Below, in pieces: positions 53,978 through 63,076 of a DNA stretch of 64,000 bases. The position numbers were made by a program, and so were the translations under genes. This stretch comes from an uncultured Pseudomonadales bacterium (GTDB lineage: Bacteria; Pseudomonadota; Gammaproteobacteria; Pseudomonadales; Pseudohongiellaceae). Position 1 is the stretch's first letter, and every line of letters starts with the position of its first letter. Under the pieces are notes generated by a model. It was given only the letters and a program-made list of their open reading frames with translations, searched no databases and was not told the origin of the DNA. Where the stretch lies: assembly GCA_949372635.1 (NCBI GenBank), contig CASIAB010000011.1:62001-126000 (forward strand). Direction: 5' to 3'.

Positions 53978-54631
53978 GTGAATCCAGTTAGTCTTCCTAA
54001 AACAGTTGTAGTCTGTGTCGCCTTCGTAAGTGGATTCTGTATCATGACGGTGGAGATGTTGGGTGCGCGAATCATGGCGCCGTATTTTGGCGGAAGCATT
54101 TCCGTTTGGGGCAGCCTCATTACGGTTTTTATGTTGGCGTTATCTGTGGGCTACCTAATTGGTGGTCGTCTCTCGACGCGCAATCCCAATCCCAAGACAT
54201 TCGCGCTTTTTTTTATCGGTGCGGCCATCTCGTCAATCCCTATTATTATCTTCGCGGATGCGATTATGCGCCCGATATTTCTAATAATAGAAGATCCTCG
54301 CTATGGCTCATTGTTCGCCTCTATCTTTCTGTATTTCATTCCTACGAGTATACTTGGGATGATCTCACCTTATTCGGTGCGCCTGATGGTGGACTCACAT
54401 GAACACAGCGGCCATATGGCAGGATTATTGTTCTTTGTCTCTACGATCGGTAGTGCAGGAGGAACGCTAGCAACTAGTTTCTATTTTGTCTTGTGGTTTG
54501 ATGTAAATCAAATTCTCGGGGGCGCCGTCGCTGTTTTGCTGCTGGCGGGCTGTGTAATTCTTCTTATCAATTATTTATTGCAAAAAAGAGCAGCACACGC
54601 TCAGGTTTCGCGCTATGAAAAACAAACTTAG
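53978..54631 (+). CDS. Membrane domain of a split spermidine-synthase-like protein
   Basis: 217 residues, GTG start, with about six membrane segments. FVSGFCIMTVEMLGARIMAPYFGG near 16-39, then SVWGSLITVFMLALSVGYLIGG, are the signature of the integral-membrane N-terminal half of polyamine-aminopropyltransferase-like fusion proteins. The catalytic half is encoded by the next gene, which overlaps by 17 bases. Alone it cannot bind substrate; it probably works as a transporter or anchor for the partner. Confidence 0.8.
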   Translation: MNPVSLPKTVVVCVAFVSGFCIMTVEMLGARIMAPYFGGSISVWGSLITVFMLALSVGYLIGGRLSTRNPNPKTFALFFIGAAISSIPIIIFADAIMRPIFLIIEDPRYGSLFASIFLYFIPTSILGMISPYSVRLMVDSHEHSGHMAGLLFFVSTIGSAGGTLATSFYFVLWFDVNQILGGAVAVLLLAGCVILLINYLLQKRAAHAQVSRYEKQT

Positions 54632-55511
54632 GCTACTACTTTTACTTTGTGGATTGATGGCGGTTACACAGACCCTCATTGCAGCGGAGGTAATTCATGA
54701 AGAAAAATCACTCTATCGTGATATTAATGTTGTGCAAACGGGTAATCGACGTTGTTTGATATTTAATGTGCATAGAGGTGATAGAAACCAAACTTGCCTC
54801 GACGTGAGCAACCGCGATGAATTGATATTCAGCTATACGAAGATGAGTTTCGCTGGCTTACTTCTAACGCCCCAGCCGAAGAAAATACTTATAGCCGGGC
54901 TTGGTGGGGGAACTTTGCCTCTGGCATTCAATGACTTATTTCCCGATGCGCAGATAGATGTGGTGGAAGTTGATCAAGCAGTGGTGAATGTCGCGAAAGA
55001 GTTCTTCTTTTTTGAAGAGGATGCGAACATGAGTGTGGCAGTTAATGACGCTAGGGTGTTCGTAAAACGCGCCGGTATCCTTGGGGAGAAGTACGATTAT
55101 ATAATTCTTGATGCTTTCGGTGGTGACTACATACCCGAACATCTATTGACTCAGGAGTTCCTTGAAGAAGTTAAGCAGATCATGACGAAAGATGCTGTGT
55201 TAGTTGCGAATACATTCTCTACCAGCCGCTTCTATGATCATGAGTCTGTAACGTATCAGCGCGTGTTTGGCGAGTTCTTCAACTTCAAACTACCCGCCAG
55301 TGGCAATCGCATGATAATTACCCAGCTAGATCCGCTACCACCTCGCGGAAATTTAATTACTCGAGCGCAGTCTCTGGCTCCCTCGCTGGAGAAATATGGA
55401 GTGCCGTTACTTGAATATCCTGCCCGTTTGTCTACACGCGTTGATTGGGATATGAGCCGCCGCGTTCTTACCGATCAATATGCGCCGGCGAATCTGCTAC
55501 AGAATAACTAA
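54615..55511 (+). CDS. Exported spermidine-synthase-like enzyme (Rossmann domain)
   Basis: 298 residues. The first 23 form a convincing signal peptide (KNKLR, then LLLLLCGLMAVTQTLIA-A). The rest is a spermidine-synthase fold: YRDINVVQTGNRRCLIFN, LLTPQPKKILIAGLGGGTLPL near 79-99 (glycine-rich nucleoside-binding loop), VDVVEVDQAVV near 111, and LDAFGGDYIPEHL near 161. If the signal is cleaved the enzyme sits in the periplasm, where decarboxylated S-adenosylmethionine is not expected, so the reaction may differ from polyamine synthesis. The overlap with the membrane-protein gene indicates a functional pair. Confidence 0.8.
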   Translation: MKNKLRLLLLLCGLMAVTQTLIAAEVIHEEKSLYRDINVVQTGNRRCLIFNVHRGDRNQTCLDVSNRDELIFSYTKMSFAGLLLTPQPKKILIAGLGGGTLPLAFNDLFPDAQIDVVEVDQAVVNVAKEFFFFEEDANMSVAVNDARVFVKRAGILGEKYDYIILDAFGGDYIPEHLLTQEFLEEVKQIMTKDAVLVANTFSTSRFYDHESVTYQRVFGEFFNFKLPASGNRMIITQLDPLPPRGNLITRAQSLAPSLEKYGVPLLEYPARLSTRVDWDMSRRVLTDQYAPANLLQNN

Positions 55512-55693
55512 TAGACACAGTTAGGTCAGGAGAAGATACATTATGCAAAATCGAATACTCCTGAACAGCCGAAAAACTAATGATTATCATTAGGATAAGC
55601 AGGATATCGAACAACCTACAAACCCTCGTCTCCTAGCCGAAAATTACTTTGTAGATTTTCTTCTGTGCTGTGCTTTAGCTACCCAATCCCAAA

Positions 55694-56842
55694 TTATTGT
55701 GCGCCCCTAATCATATTTCGAGCGATGATAATTTGTTGAATCTGGCTCGTGCCTTCGTACAATCGGAACAGGCGAACATCACGATAGAATCTTTCCACTG
55801 CATACTCTGACATATAGCCCGCACCGCCATGTATTTGCACGGCACGGTCGGCAACTCGGCCAACCATTTCTGTCGCAAACAACTTACATGCAGAAGATTC
55901 TGTACTGACATTCTCCCCATTGTCCCGCTTACGCGCGGTTTCTAAAATCATGCATTCTGCCGCGTAGGTTTCTGTCTGGGAATCGGCAAGCATCGCCTGA
56001 ATGAGTTGCTGATCCGACAGCGGTACACCAAACTGCTTGCGCTGCATCGCATATTCTAGTGCGTCCTTGATGAGACGCTTTGCTACGCCGACACTAACGC
56101 CTGATATGTGGAGGCGTCCGCGGTCGAGTACCTTCATTGCGGTAATAAATCCCGTTCCTTCCTCGCCGATGATATTTCGTGCGGGAACTGGGCAGTCTTC
56201 GAAGATGACGTCGCAGGTCATGGAGCCGGATTGGCCCATCTTTTTATCGATAGGTCCTAAAGTGATGCCAGGTGTGCCCTTCTCTACTATAAATGATGAG
56301 ATGCCGCGCGCGCCTTTGATGTCGGGGTCGGTTCGGGCCATGACGTTAAAGGTGTCGGATACTGCCGCATTAGTGATATAGCGCTTCGTTCCATTCAGAA
56401 TGTACTGATCACCCTCGCGCCTAGCAGTGGTTCGAAGTGACGCGGCATCAGAGCCAGCTTCGGGCTCTGTTAGACAGAAACAACTCACCCATTCGCCACT
56501 GGCGTATTTGGGTAGGTACTTTTGTTTCTGCTCCTGCGTTCCTGCGAACACAATGGCAGCGGATCCGATCCCATTATTCGTTCCCAAGATAGAACGAAAA
56601 GCAGGAGAGGTATGACCAAGCGCCATTGAGACGAGGAGTTCTTCCTCCATGGTTAGCCCCAGGCCGCCGTATTCTTCCGGAATGGTTAGACCGAACAGCC
56701 CCAGACTCTTCATCTCCTCGAGGAGCGCCTCCGGTAATTTCCCCTCTTCGGCCATTTGGTTTTCGGCGGGAATCAATTTTTCGTTCACAAAGCGCTCGAT
56801 TAGATTGACCAGTAGTTTGAGTGTTTCTGGGTCTCGTATCAT
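55694..56842 (-). CDS. Acyl-CoA dehydrogenase, classical homomeric type
   Basis: 382 residues. Features: ENQMAEEGKLPEALLEEMKSL near 23, LGLFGLTIPEEYGGLGLT near 46, CFCLTEPEAGSDAASLRTTA near 121, GTKRYITNAAVSDTFNVMART and KQFGVPLSDQQLIQAMLA. The catalytic Glu363 is present in LYEGTSQIQQ, as in medium- and short-chain dehydrogenases. Unlike the two pairs nearby this enzyme should act alone. It is divergent from the thiolase operon. Confidence 0.92.
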   Translation of the reverse strand: MIRDPETLKLLVNLIERFVNEKLIPAENQMAEEGKLPEALLEEMKSLGLFGLTIPEEYGGLGLTMEEELLVSMALGHTSPAFRSILGTNNGIGSAAIVFAGTQEQKQKYLPKYASGEWVSCFCLTEPEAGSDAASLRTTARREGDQYILNGTKRYITNAAVSDTFNVMARTDPDIKGARGISSFIVEKGTPGITLGPIDKKMGQSGSMTCDVIFEDCPVPARNIIGEEGTGFITAMKVLDRGRLHISGVSVGVAKRLIKDALEYAMQRKQFGVPLSDQQLIQAMLADSQTETYAAECMILETARKRDNGENVSTESSACKLFATEMVGRVADRAVQIHGGAGYMSEYAVERFYRDVRLFRLYEGTSQIQQIIIARNMIRGAQ

Positions 56843-57255
56843 TAGGTTGTTTGCCTGAGTTCTTGGATTAGTCGGTTAGTCAAAATCTGAGCAGTGCAGT
56901 CCTTGTGATGTACTTAATCCTAGGGCCTGAATGCTCAGTAGGTAGCCGCTTTAAGCTAGCATAATTGTCTGTATGATGCGACTGTATGGGGCGTAATTGC
57001 TGGAGCTTGGCCCAATACCCTAGGCCGAATGGCTATGCTAGAATGCTTAGTCTTGCGTCTGCAATATCAGTATTTACCGCTGCAGAGAGAGGTTTGATAT
57101 TGGATTCAGGGAGAATCAAGGCCGACAGTGCGAGTGAACCGACAGGCCTCGCAGTAACCTTAGTTTGAAGTAGAGAAGCTTCAGTCAAAATGAGCCTTAG
57201 TTGTTACTGTTCTAAAACTATTTCCCCATTATAAAAAACAGAGTGAGAGTGAAAC
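56843..57255 (+). promoter_or_regulatory. Upstream region of the thiolase operon
   Basis: 413 bases between the divergent acyl-CoA dehydrogenase and the thiolase gene. A 60-codon frame at 56986 has no recognisable family. The region presumably carries both promoters, possibly with a regulator site for fatty-acid or acyl-CoA control; none was recognised. Confidence 0.4.
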
Positions 57256-58476
57256 ATGTCCGATAATTCTCAGCGCGATGCATTTATCTATGACGGCGGT
57301 CGTACCGCCTTCGGTCGACATGCGGGTGCGCTTTCCCCAGTTCGCCCCGATGATCTATTGGGTCATGCAATCAAGTCGGTTGTTGAGCGAAATACCTTCG
57401 AAGCAGATGCCTATGAAGATGTCATCATGGGAAATACTAATGGCGCTGGTGAAGACTGCCGCAATGTTGCGCGCTTTGCTTCACTGCGGGCTGGTATGCC
57501 AACGTCTGTCGCCGGGTTAACGGTGAATAGGCTTTGTGGCTCGGGTTTAGCGGCAACGCTAGATGCAGCCAGAGGAGTCAAAGCGGGCGAGGGCGAGTTA
57601 TTTCTCGCAGGTGGCGTAGAGTCAATGAGCCGCGCGCCAATCGTTATGTCCAAGGCGCACACCGCATTCGATCGCGGACAGCAAATCGCAGACAGTACTC
57701 TAGGTGCAAGATTCACAAACCCCGCGTATGCAGCCGAGTTCGGAAACGACACGATGCCACAGACAGCAGATAATATTGCTAGCGATCTTGATATTTCTAG
57801 AGAAGACAGCGATATCTTCGCCGCTGCGTCTCAGGCGAAGTACGAGGCAGCTCGAGCCGACGGTTTCTTCAAGGACGAGATCATAGCTATCGACGTGCCC
57901 CAAGGCCGAAAGAAGCCGGATCTGACTGTCGATGCCGATGAGCATCCACGGCCTTCTTCTACACTCGAAGTTCTAGCTGGGCTGCGTTCACTTTCTGCGG
58001 ATGGCGTGGTTACTGCAGGCAGCGCGAGTGGAATCAATGACGGTGCGGCAGCACTTATTGTTGGTAGTGCCGCTATCGGTGAAAAATATTCGGTCAAGCC
58101 GCGAGTGCGCATTATCGCGGGCGCAGTTGCGGGTGTTGAACCTCGCGTCATGGGACTAGGTCCAGTGTTCGCAATTCGCAAGGCGCTAGCGCGTGCAAAC
58201 CTAGAACTGAAGGATATGGATATTATTGAGATCAACGAGGCATTCTCAGCACAGGTTCTCGGCTGTCTGAAGATGCTGGAAGTCGATTTTAGTGACTCGC
58301 GTGTGAACCCAAATGGTGGCGCGATAGCGTTGGGGCATCCGTTAGGGGCATCAGGTGCGAGAATCGCTATCACTGCGATGCGTCAACTAGAAAGAACCGG
58401 TGGCCGTTATGCGGCTATTAGTCTCTGTATCGGAATTGGCCAGGGTGTTGCCGCGATTATCGAGCGAGTTGGTTAG
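57256..58476 (+). CDS. Thiolase (acyl-CoA acetyltransferase, 3-oxoadipyl-CoA-thiolase-like)
   Basis: 406-residue thiolase cleaving 3-oxoacyl-CoA to acetyl-CoA and a shortened acyl-CoA. Catalytic Cys94 (NRLCGSG), His361 (ALGHPLGASG) and Cys391 (SLCIGIGQG) are in place. The N-terminal DGGRTAFGRHAGALSPVRPDD resembles PcaF/PaaJ and PimB more than FadA, suggesting carboxylated or branched substrates. It starts an operon with the bifunctional enzyme, alcohol dehydrogenase and dehydrogenase pair. Confidence 0.93.
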   Translation: MSDNSQRDAFIYDGGRTAFGRHAGALSPVRPDDLLGHAIKSVVERNTFEADAYEDVIMGNTNGAGEDCRNVARFASLRAGMPTSVAGLTVNRLCGSGLAATLDAARGVKAGEGELFLAGGVESMSRAPIVMSKAHTAFDRGQQIADSTLGARFTNPAYAAEFGNDTMPQTADNIASDLDISREDSDIFAAASQAKYEAARADGFFKDEIIAIDVPQGRKKPDLTVDADEHPRPSSTLEVLAGLRSLSADGVVTAGSASGINDGAAALIVGSAAIGEKYSVKPRVRIIAGAVAGVEPRVMGLGPVFAIRKALARANLELKDMDIIEINEAFSAQVLGCLKMLEVDFSDSRVNPNGGAIALGHPLGASGARIAITAMRQLERTGGRYAAISLCIGIGQGVAAIIERVG

Positions 58477-58532
58477 ATAAAAATTAGTGAGTAGTACTTC
58501 TTACACACATACCAGTAATACAGGAAATAAAC

Positions 58533-60638
58533 ATGTCGAATGTCGTTAGTTATGAATTAGTTGAAAATATTGGCGTGATCAGTGTCAATAGTCCGCCAGT
58601 GAACGCACTCTCACAAGCAGTGCGTGAGGGCATCTTAAATGCTGTGAATGCTGCAGCCGAAGATGCATCTGAGGCGGTAGTGTTGCGTTGCGAGGGTCGT
58701 ACCTTTATCGCAGGCGCGGACATCACAGAGTTTGGTAAGCCGCCGGTGGAGCCTGGTTTACCAGAAGTGCTCTCGGCCATTGAGAATTCGAAGAAGCCAG
58801 TAATCGCTGCTATTCATGGCACGGCGCTGGGCGGTGGATTTGAAGTTGCTCTTGCCTGTCATTACCGCTGTGCTATTGCTTCAGCAAAGGTTGGCCTGCC
58901 TGAGGTTAAGTTAGGTCTTCTTCCGGGTGCCGGCGGAACACAGCGTGTACCGAGATTGGCTGGGGTGAAGGCAGCACTGGATATGATCACCACTGGTAAC
59001 CCGGTTGCGGCGGCGAAGGCAAATAGCATGGGTCTAGTAGACGAAGTTGTCGAAGGTGATGATCTGCAGGCGGCAGCGATTAAGTATGCAAATGATTTAG
59101 TGGCCTCCGGCGCTCCGTTGAAGAGAGTTCGCGACATTACTATCGACCCCTCAACTATTGAATCAGGTTTCTTCGACGCAGCTAGAAAGAAGCTTGCCCT
59201 GCGCGCCCGCGGACAGATAGCTCCAGATAAGATCGTGTCTTGCATCGAAGCAGCGGTGAACCTGCCTATGGATGAAGGCTTAGAGCGAGAGCGAGAATTG
59301 TTCCGTGAATTGGTTACGTCTCCAGAGTCAGCCGCTATGCGACATATCTTCTTTGCAGAGCGCCAAGCAGCGAAAATCAAAGACCTGCCTAAAGATACTC
59401 CGCTACGAGACATCAAGAAGGTTGCCATCATCGGCGGAGGCACTATGGGCGGCGGTATTGCCATGTGTTTCGCGAATGTAGGTATTCCTGTTGTCATGGT
59501 AGAGATTAATGATGAAGCGCTTGCGCGTGGCATGAAGATCATCCGCAAGAACTACACGATTACTGTGACCAAAGGAAAGCTCCCTGCGGACAAGATGGAG
59601 ACTTTGATTAGTACAATTACTGGTACAACTGATTACGCAGACTTAGGCGATGTCGATTTAGTCATTGAGGCTGTGTTCGAAAATCTAGAACTCAAGAAAG
59701 AGATTTTTGCGAAATTGGATGCGGTCTGTAAGCCAGGTGCAATCCTAGCGACAAACACTTCTTATCAAGACGTGGACGCCATCGCTGCTGCTACTAACCG
59801 ACCACAGGACGTGCTGGGACTGCATTTCTTTAGCCCGGCTAATGTGATGAAGCTATTGGAAATTGTCCGAGGCGAGAAAACTGCTAACGATGCCTTAGCA
59901 ACTTCTATGAAAATCGGCAAGAAGATTGGCAAGGTATGTGCGCTATCAAGAGTGTGCTACGGCTTCATCGGGAACCGTATGTTAGGTGGCTATGGTCGCG
60001 AGGCGCAGATGTTGTTGATGGATGGTTGTACGCCAGCGCAGATCGATTCAGCATTAGAAAAATTTGGTATGGCGATGGGGCCTTTAGCCATGAGCGATCT
60101 GGCGGGTCTGGATGTTGGCTACAAGGCGCGCGAGGGACGCACGGACCTACCTGATGACCCAAAACTTTATCGTATGGGTACGTTACTTGTTGAGATGGGC
60201 CGTCACGGCCAGAAGACTGGCTCCGGCTTCTATAAATACGATCCAGAGACTAGGCGTCGCATGTCAGACCCGGAAGTCGAGTCGATGATTAAGGAAGAGG
60301 CGGCGAAGTTAAATCTCGAGCAACGAGATATTTCCGACGAAGAAATTTTGCAGCGTTGTCTTTATCCACTTATCAATGAAGGCGCACTGATCCTTGAAGA
60401 GGGAATCGCTCAGCGTCCTAGCGACATCGATGTTGTCTATGTGTTTGGTTACGCATTCCCAGCAGCTAAAGGTGGGCCTATGCACTATGCCGATCAAGTT
60501 GGGCTAAAGAATGTCTACGATAAGATCTGTGAGTTCAGAGAGCGCGACGGCGAGATGTATTGGAAGCCAGCTCCGCTATTAGAAAAATTAGCGAAAGAAG
60601 GTAAGACGTTCGCGCAGTGGGAGCCGGATAATGGATAG
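58533..60638 (+). CDS. Bifunctional enoyl-CoA hydratase / 3-hydroxyacyl-CoA dehydrogenase (FadB/PimF-like)
   Basis: 701 residues. N-terminal crotonase domain: FIAGADITEF near 58-67, catalytic Glu104 (GGGFEVALAC) and Glu124 (GLPEVKLG). A 3-hydroxyacyl-CoA dehydrogenase follows from about 295: AIIGGGTMGGGIA (NAD), HFFSPANVMKLLEI (catalytic His near 431) and GFIGNRML, with the C-terminal helical domain ending WEPDNG. It hydrates enoyl-CoA and oxidises the hydroxyacyl-CoA to the thiolase substrate. Order and size resemble PimF. Confidence 0.93.
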   Translation: MSNVVSYELVENIGVISVNSPPVNALSQAVREGILNAVNAAAEDASEAVVLRCEGRTFIAGADITEFGKPPVEPGLPEVLSAIENSKKPVIAAIHGTALGGGFEVALACHYRCAIASAKVGLPEVKLGLLPGAGGTQRVPRLAGVKAALDMITTGNPVAAAKANSMGLVDEVVEGDDLQAAAIKYANDLVASGAPLKRVRDITIDPSTIESGFFDAARKKLALRARGQIAPDKIVSCIEAAVNLPMDEGLERERELFRELVTSPESAAMRHIFFAERQAAKIKDLPKDTPLRDIKKVAIIGGGTMGGGIAMCFANVGIPVVMVEINDEALARGMKIIRKNYTITVTKGKLPADKMETLISTITGTTDYADLGDVDLVIEAVFENLELKKEIFAKLDAVCKPGAILATNTSYQDVDAIAAATNRPQDVLGLHFFSPANVMKLLEIVRGEKTANDALATSMKIGKKIGKVCALSRVCYGFIGNRMLGGYGREAQMLLMDGCTPAQIDSALEKFGMAMGPLAMSDLAGLDVGYKAREGRTDLPDDPKLYRMGTLLVEMGRHGQKTGSGFYKYDPETRRRMSDPEVESMIKEEAAKLNLEQRDISDEEILQRCLYPLINEGALILEEGIAQRPSDIDVVYVFGYAFPAAKGGPMHYADQVGLKNVYDKICEFRERDGEMYWKPAPLLEKLAKEGKTFAQWEPDNG

Positions 60639-60706
60639 AACTCCATTTTAAGGGGTTTCGAATATTTTTTGATCTTTCGCACGATTTTTTAAAAAGAGAC
60701 TACAAC

Positions 60707-61747
60707 ATGATTTCATATCAAACGGCTTCGCCCGGAGCGGCTCTGGTAGTAGTAGAGTCAGAGACCCCAGTCCCTCAAGGCACAGAGGTGTTGGTTAAAA
60801 CAATCGCTTGCGGTGTATGCCACTCCGATATACACATGCACGATGGTGTTTTTGATCTTGGCAATGATAAGCAACTTGAAGTTGGCCGAGAGGGTATGGT
60901 GCTGGGTCATGAGATATTTGGAGAAGTTGTAGCTGTAGGCCCTGATGCTCAGGGCGCACAGGTTGGTGATCGCCGGGTAGTCTACCCTTGGATAGGTTGT
61001 GGCGAATGTGCGGCCTGTAAACGCGGTGAAGAACAGCTATGTACGCCTGGTCGCGCTCTAGGCATCGCAGTCAACGGCGGCTTCGCCGATCATGTGATCA
61101 TTCCTCACAGTCGTTATTTGTTCGATAAGGGGAGCGTGTCTGACGCCCTGGCAGCAACCTATGCCTGTTCCGGTCTCACTGCTTATAGTGCGCTAAAGAA
61201 AGTTGGAGAGCTTCAAGATGACGACGCCTTAGTCATCATCGGTGCTGGCGGCGTTGGTATGATGGCAATTCAGATCGCGATTTCATCAATGGGGATTGAT
61301 CCAATTGTTGTCGATATCGACGAGTCAAAGCTTGCAGCAGCGCGGGAACTTGGCGTAACACAGACATTTAATTCTTCCGATCTACAGACTTCGAAAGCGC
61401 TCCGTAAAGCAACTGGTGGTGCGTTCGCGGTGCTAGATTTCGTTGGCGCAGAAGCATCGGTGAGTTATGGCCTAGGCTGCCTACGTAAGGGCGGCATGCT
61501 GGTCATCGTCGGCCTCTTCGGCGGCGCATTAAATATACCTATCCCATTCATACCTATGAATGCGCGCATTATTCAAGGCAGCTACGTGGGAACGCCGCAA
61601 GATATGGCCGAGCTCATGGAGTTGGTGCGGGCGGGCAAGATCGCGCCAATCGAAATACAAGAACGAGCGCTGTCCGAAGTTTCGGAGGCATTAGCAGATC
61701 TCAAGGCGGGTAAGATACAGGGGCGTCAAGTTCTGATTGCCGGCTAG
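60707..61747 (+). CDS. Zinc-dependent alcohol dehydrogenase
   Basis: 346 residues of the medium-chain family. Catalytic zinc ligand Cys38 (CGVCHSDIH), then His68-Glu69 (LGHE); structural-zinc cysteines at 98, 101, 104 and 112; NAD-binding IIGAGGVGMMA near 168-178 and FVGAEASV near 240. It lies between the hydratase-dehydrogenase and the acyl-CoA dehydrogenase pair, implying that a hydroxyl or aldehyde (for example a hydroxycycloalkyl-CoA, as with Had enzymes) is part of the substrate or intermediate. Confidence 0.9.
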   Translation: MISYQTASPGAALVVVESETPVPQGTEVLVKTIACGVCHSDIHMHDGVFDLGNDKQLEVGREGMVLGHEIFGEVVAVGPDAQGAQVGDRRVVYPWIGCGECAACKRGEEQLCTPGRALGIAVNGGFADHVIIPHSRYLFDKGSVSDALAATYACSGLTAYSALKKVGELQDDDALVIIGAGGVGMMAIQIAISSMGIDPIVVDIDESKLAAARELGVTQTFNSSDLQTSKALRKATGGAFAVLDFVGAEASVSYGLGCLRKGGMLVIVGLFGGALNIPIPFIPMNARIIQGSYVGTPQDMAELMELVRAGKIAPIEIQERALSEVSEALADLKAGKIQGRQVLIAG

Positions 61748-61804
61748 CTATTTTTAGTAATACGTAAAAATTTAATTTTAGATTGGAAAGATAGGAGTTT
61801 TGCC

Positions 61805-63034
61805 TTGCAGTCCCAACAAGAATTTAGAATCGAGACCCGAACCTGGTTGGAGCAGAACTGCCCAGAGTCGATGAGAACCTCTATGGTTCAAGAGGAAGTT
61901 ATCTGGGGCGGGCGCAATGCTGAGTTTGCCAACCCCGATAGCGCAATTTGGTTGCAGCGGATGGCACAGAAGGGGTGGACCTGTCCCACTTGGCCTTCTG
62001 AATATGGTGGAGGTGGTCTGGATAAGGATCAGGCGATCGTATTGGCCGAGGAATTGGCTAGGATTAATGCCCGACCTGCGTTAACGAGCTTCGGTATCAG
62101 CATGCTGGGTCCGGTGCTTTTGGAATACGGTAATCATCAGCAGAAGCAGGAACATATACCAAAGATCGTGCGCGGCGAAATTCGCTGGTGCCAGGGCTAT
62201 TCTGAGCCAGGTTCTGGGTCGGACCTTGCGAGCCTTTCTACCAAGGCAGAATTGCAGGGGGATAACTACCTCATCAATGGCTCCAAGGTTTGGACCTCCT
62301 ATGCGGACAAAGCCGATTGGATATTTTGTCTCGTGCGCACAGATTTCGACGTCCCGAAGCATTCAGGCATTAGCTTTATCTTGTTCGATATGGCTAGCGA
62401 AGGCGTATCAACTAAACCTATTCAGTTGATTAGTGGTTCGTCTCCGTTCTGCGAAACATTCTTTGACGACGTAAAAGCGCCTGCGAGCAATTTAGTAGGG
62501 CGCCTCAACGAGGGCTGGGCCATAGCCAAACGTCTATTGCAGCACGAGCGAACGATGATTTCTGGTTTCGGTTTGAGCGCTGGTCAATCTGATGACGGTG
62601 GCACTACGTCTAGCATTTCAAGTTTGGAAGGGACCGCCATGCACTATCGCGGCGATAGTAAAAAACTATCAGATCCGGTGCTGCGCGATCAGATTGCGCG
62701 GTTCAAGATAGATGCCGACGCATTCGCTCACACATCAAGGCGCTCGTTAGAAGAATCCAAGCAAGGGCAGGGGCCGAACGCAACTTCCTCCATGTTGAAG
62801 AACTATGGCTGTGAATTGAACAAACGACGCTACGAATTAATGTTGCAGGCAATCGGAACTCAGGGTCTAGGTTGGGAAGGCGAAGGCTTTAATGATGAAG
62901 AGTTGCAGTTGACTCGTGAATGGCTGCGCTCCAAGGCGAACTCCATCGAGGGTGGCACGTCAGAAGTACAGTTGAATATCATTGCCAAACGCGTGCTGGG
63001 CTTGCCAGATATTTTAAGCTTGGCGCAGAAATAG
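61805..63034 (+). CDS. Acyl-CoA dehydrogenase, large-subunit (PimC/FadE-pair) type
   Basis: 409 residues from TTG 61805, seven bases after AGGAG. WCQGYSEPGSGSDLASLSTKA near 128 matches the enzyme at 48704. The classical Glu is replaced by Gly383 (IEGGTSEVQLN); Glu249 in LQHERTMISG sits at the alternative position. A small-subunit partner follows 43 bases later. Likely a pimeloyl-CoA- or dicarboxyl-CoA-type heteromeric dehydrogenase. Confidence 0.88.
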   Translation: MQSQQEFRIETRTWLEQNCPESMRTSMVQEEVIWGGRNAEFANPDSAIWLQRMAQKGWTCPTWPSEYGGGGLDKDQAIVLAEELARINARPALTSFGISMLGPVLLEYGNHQQKQEHIPKIVRGEIRWCQGYSEPGSGSDLASLSTKAELQGDNYLINGSKVWTSYADKADWIFCLVRTDFDVPKHSGISFILFDMASEGVSTKPIQLISGSSPFCETFFDDVKAPASNLVGRLNEGWAIAKRLLQHERTMISGFGLSAGQSDDGGTTSSISSLEGTAMHYRGDSKKLSDPVLRDQIARFKIDADAFAHTSRRSLEESKQGQGPNATSSMLKNYGCELNKRRYELMLQAIGTQGLGWEGEGFNDEELQLTREWLRSKANSIEGGTSEVQLNIIAKRVLGLPDILSLAQK

Positions 63035-63076
63035 TCGTCTGGATCGATGATATTTATTGTAAGGAAGGTTTGAATA

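Noticed and set aside
53812-54120. Minus-strand 102-codon frame between the SDR and the membrane protein
   Set aside because: Mostly antisense to the start of the spermidine-synthase-like membrane gene; no family pattern.
56986-57168. 60-codon frame upstream of the thiolase
   Set aside because: No ribosome-binding site and no resemblance to known proteins; probably part of the promoter region.
57831-58373. 180-codon minus-strand frame inside the thiolase
   Set aside because: Antisense to the thiolase active-site region; a codon-bias shadow.
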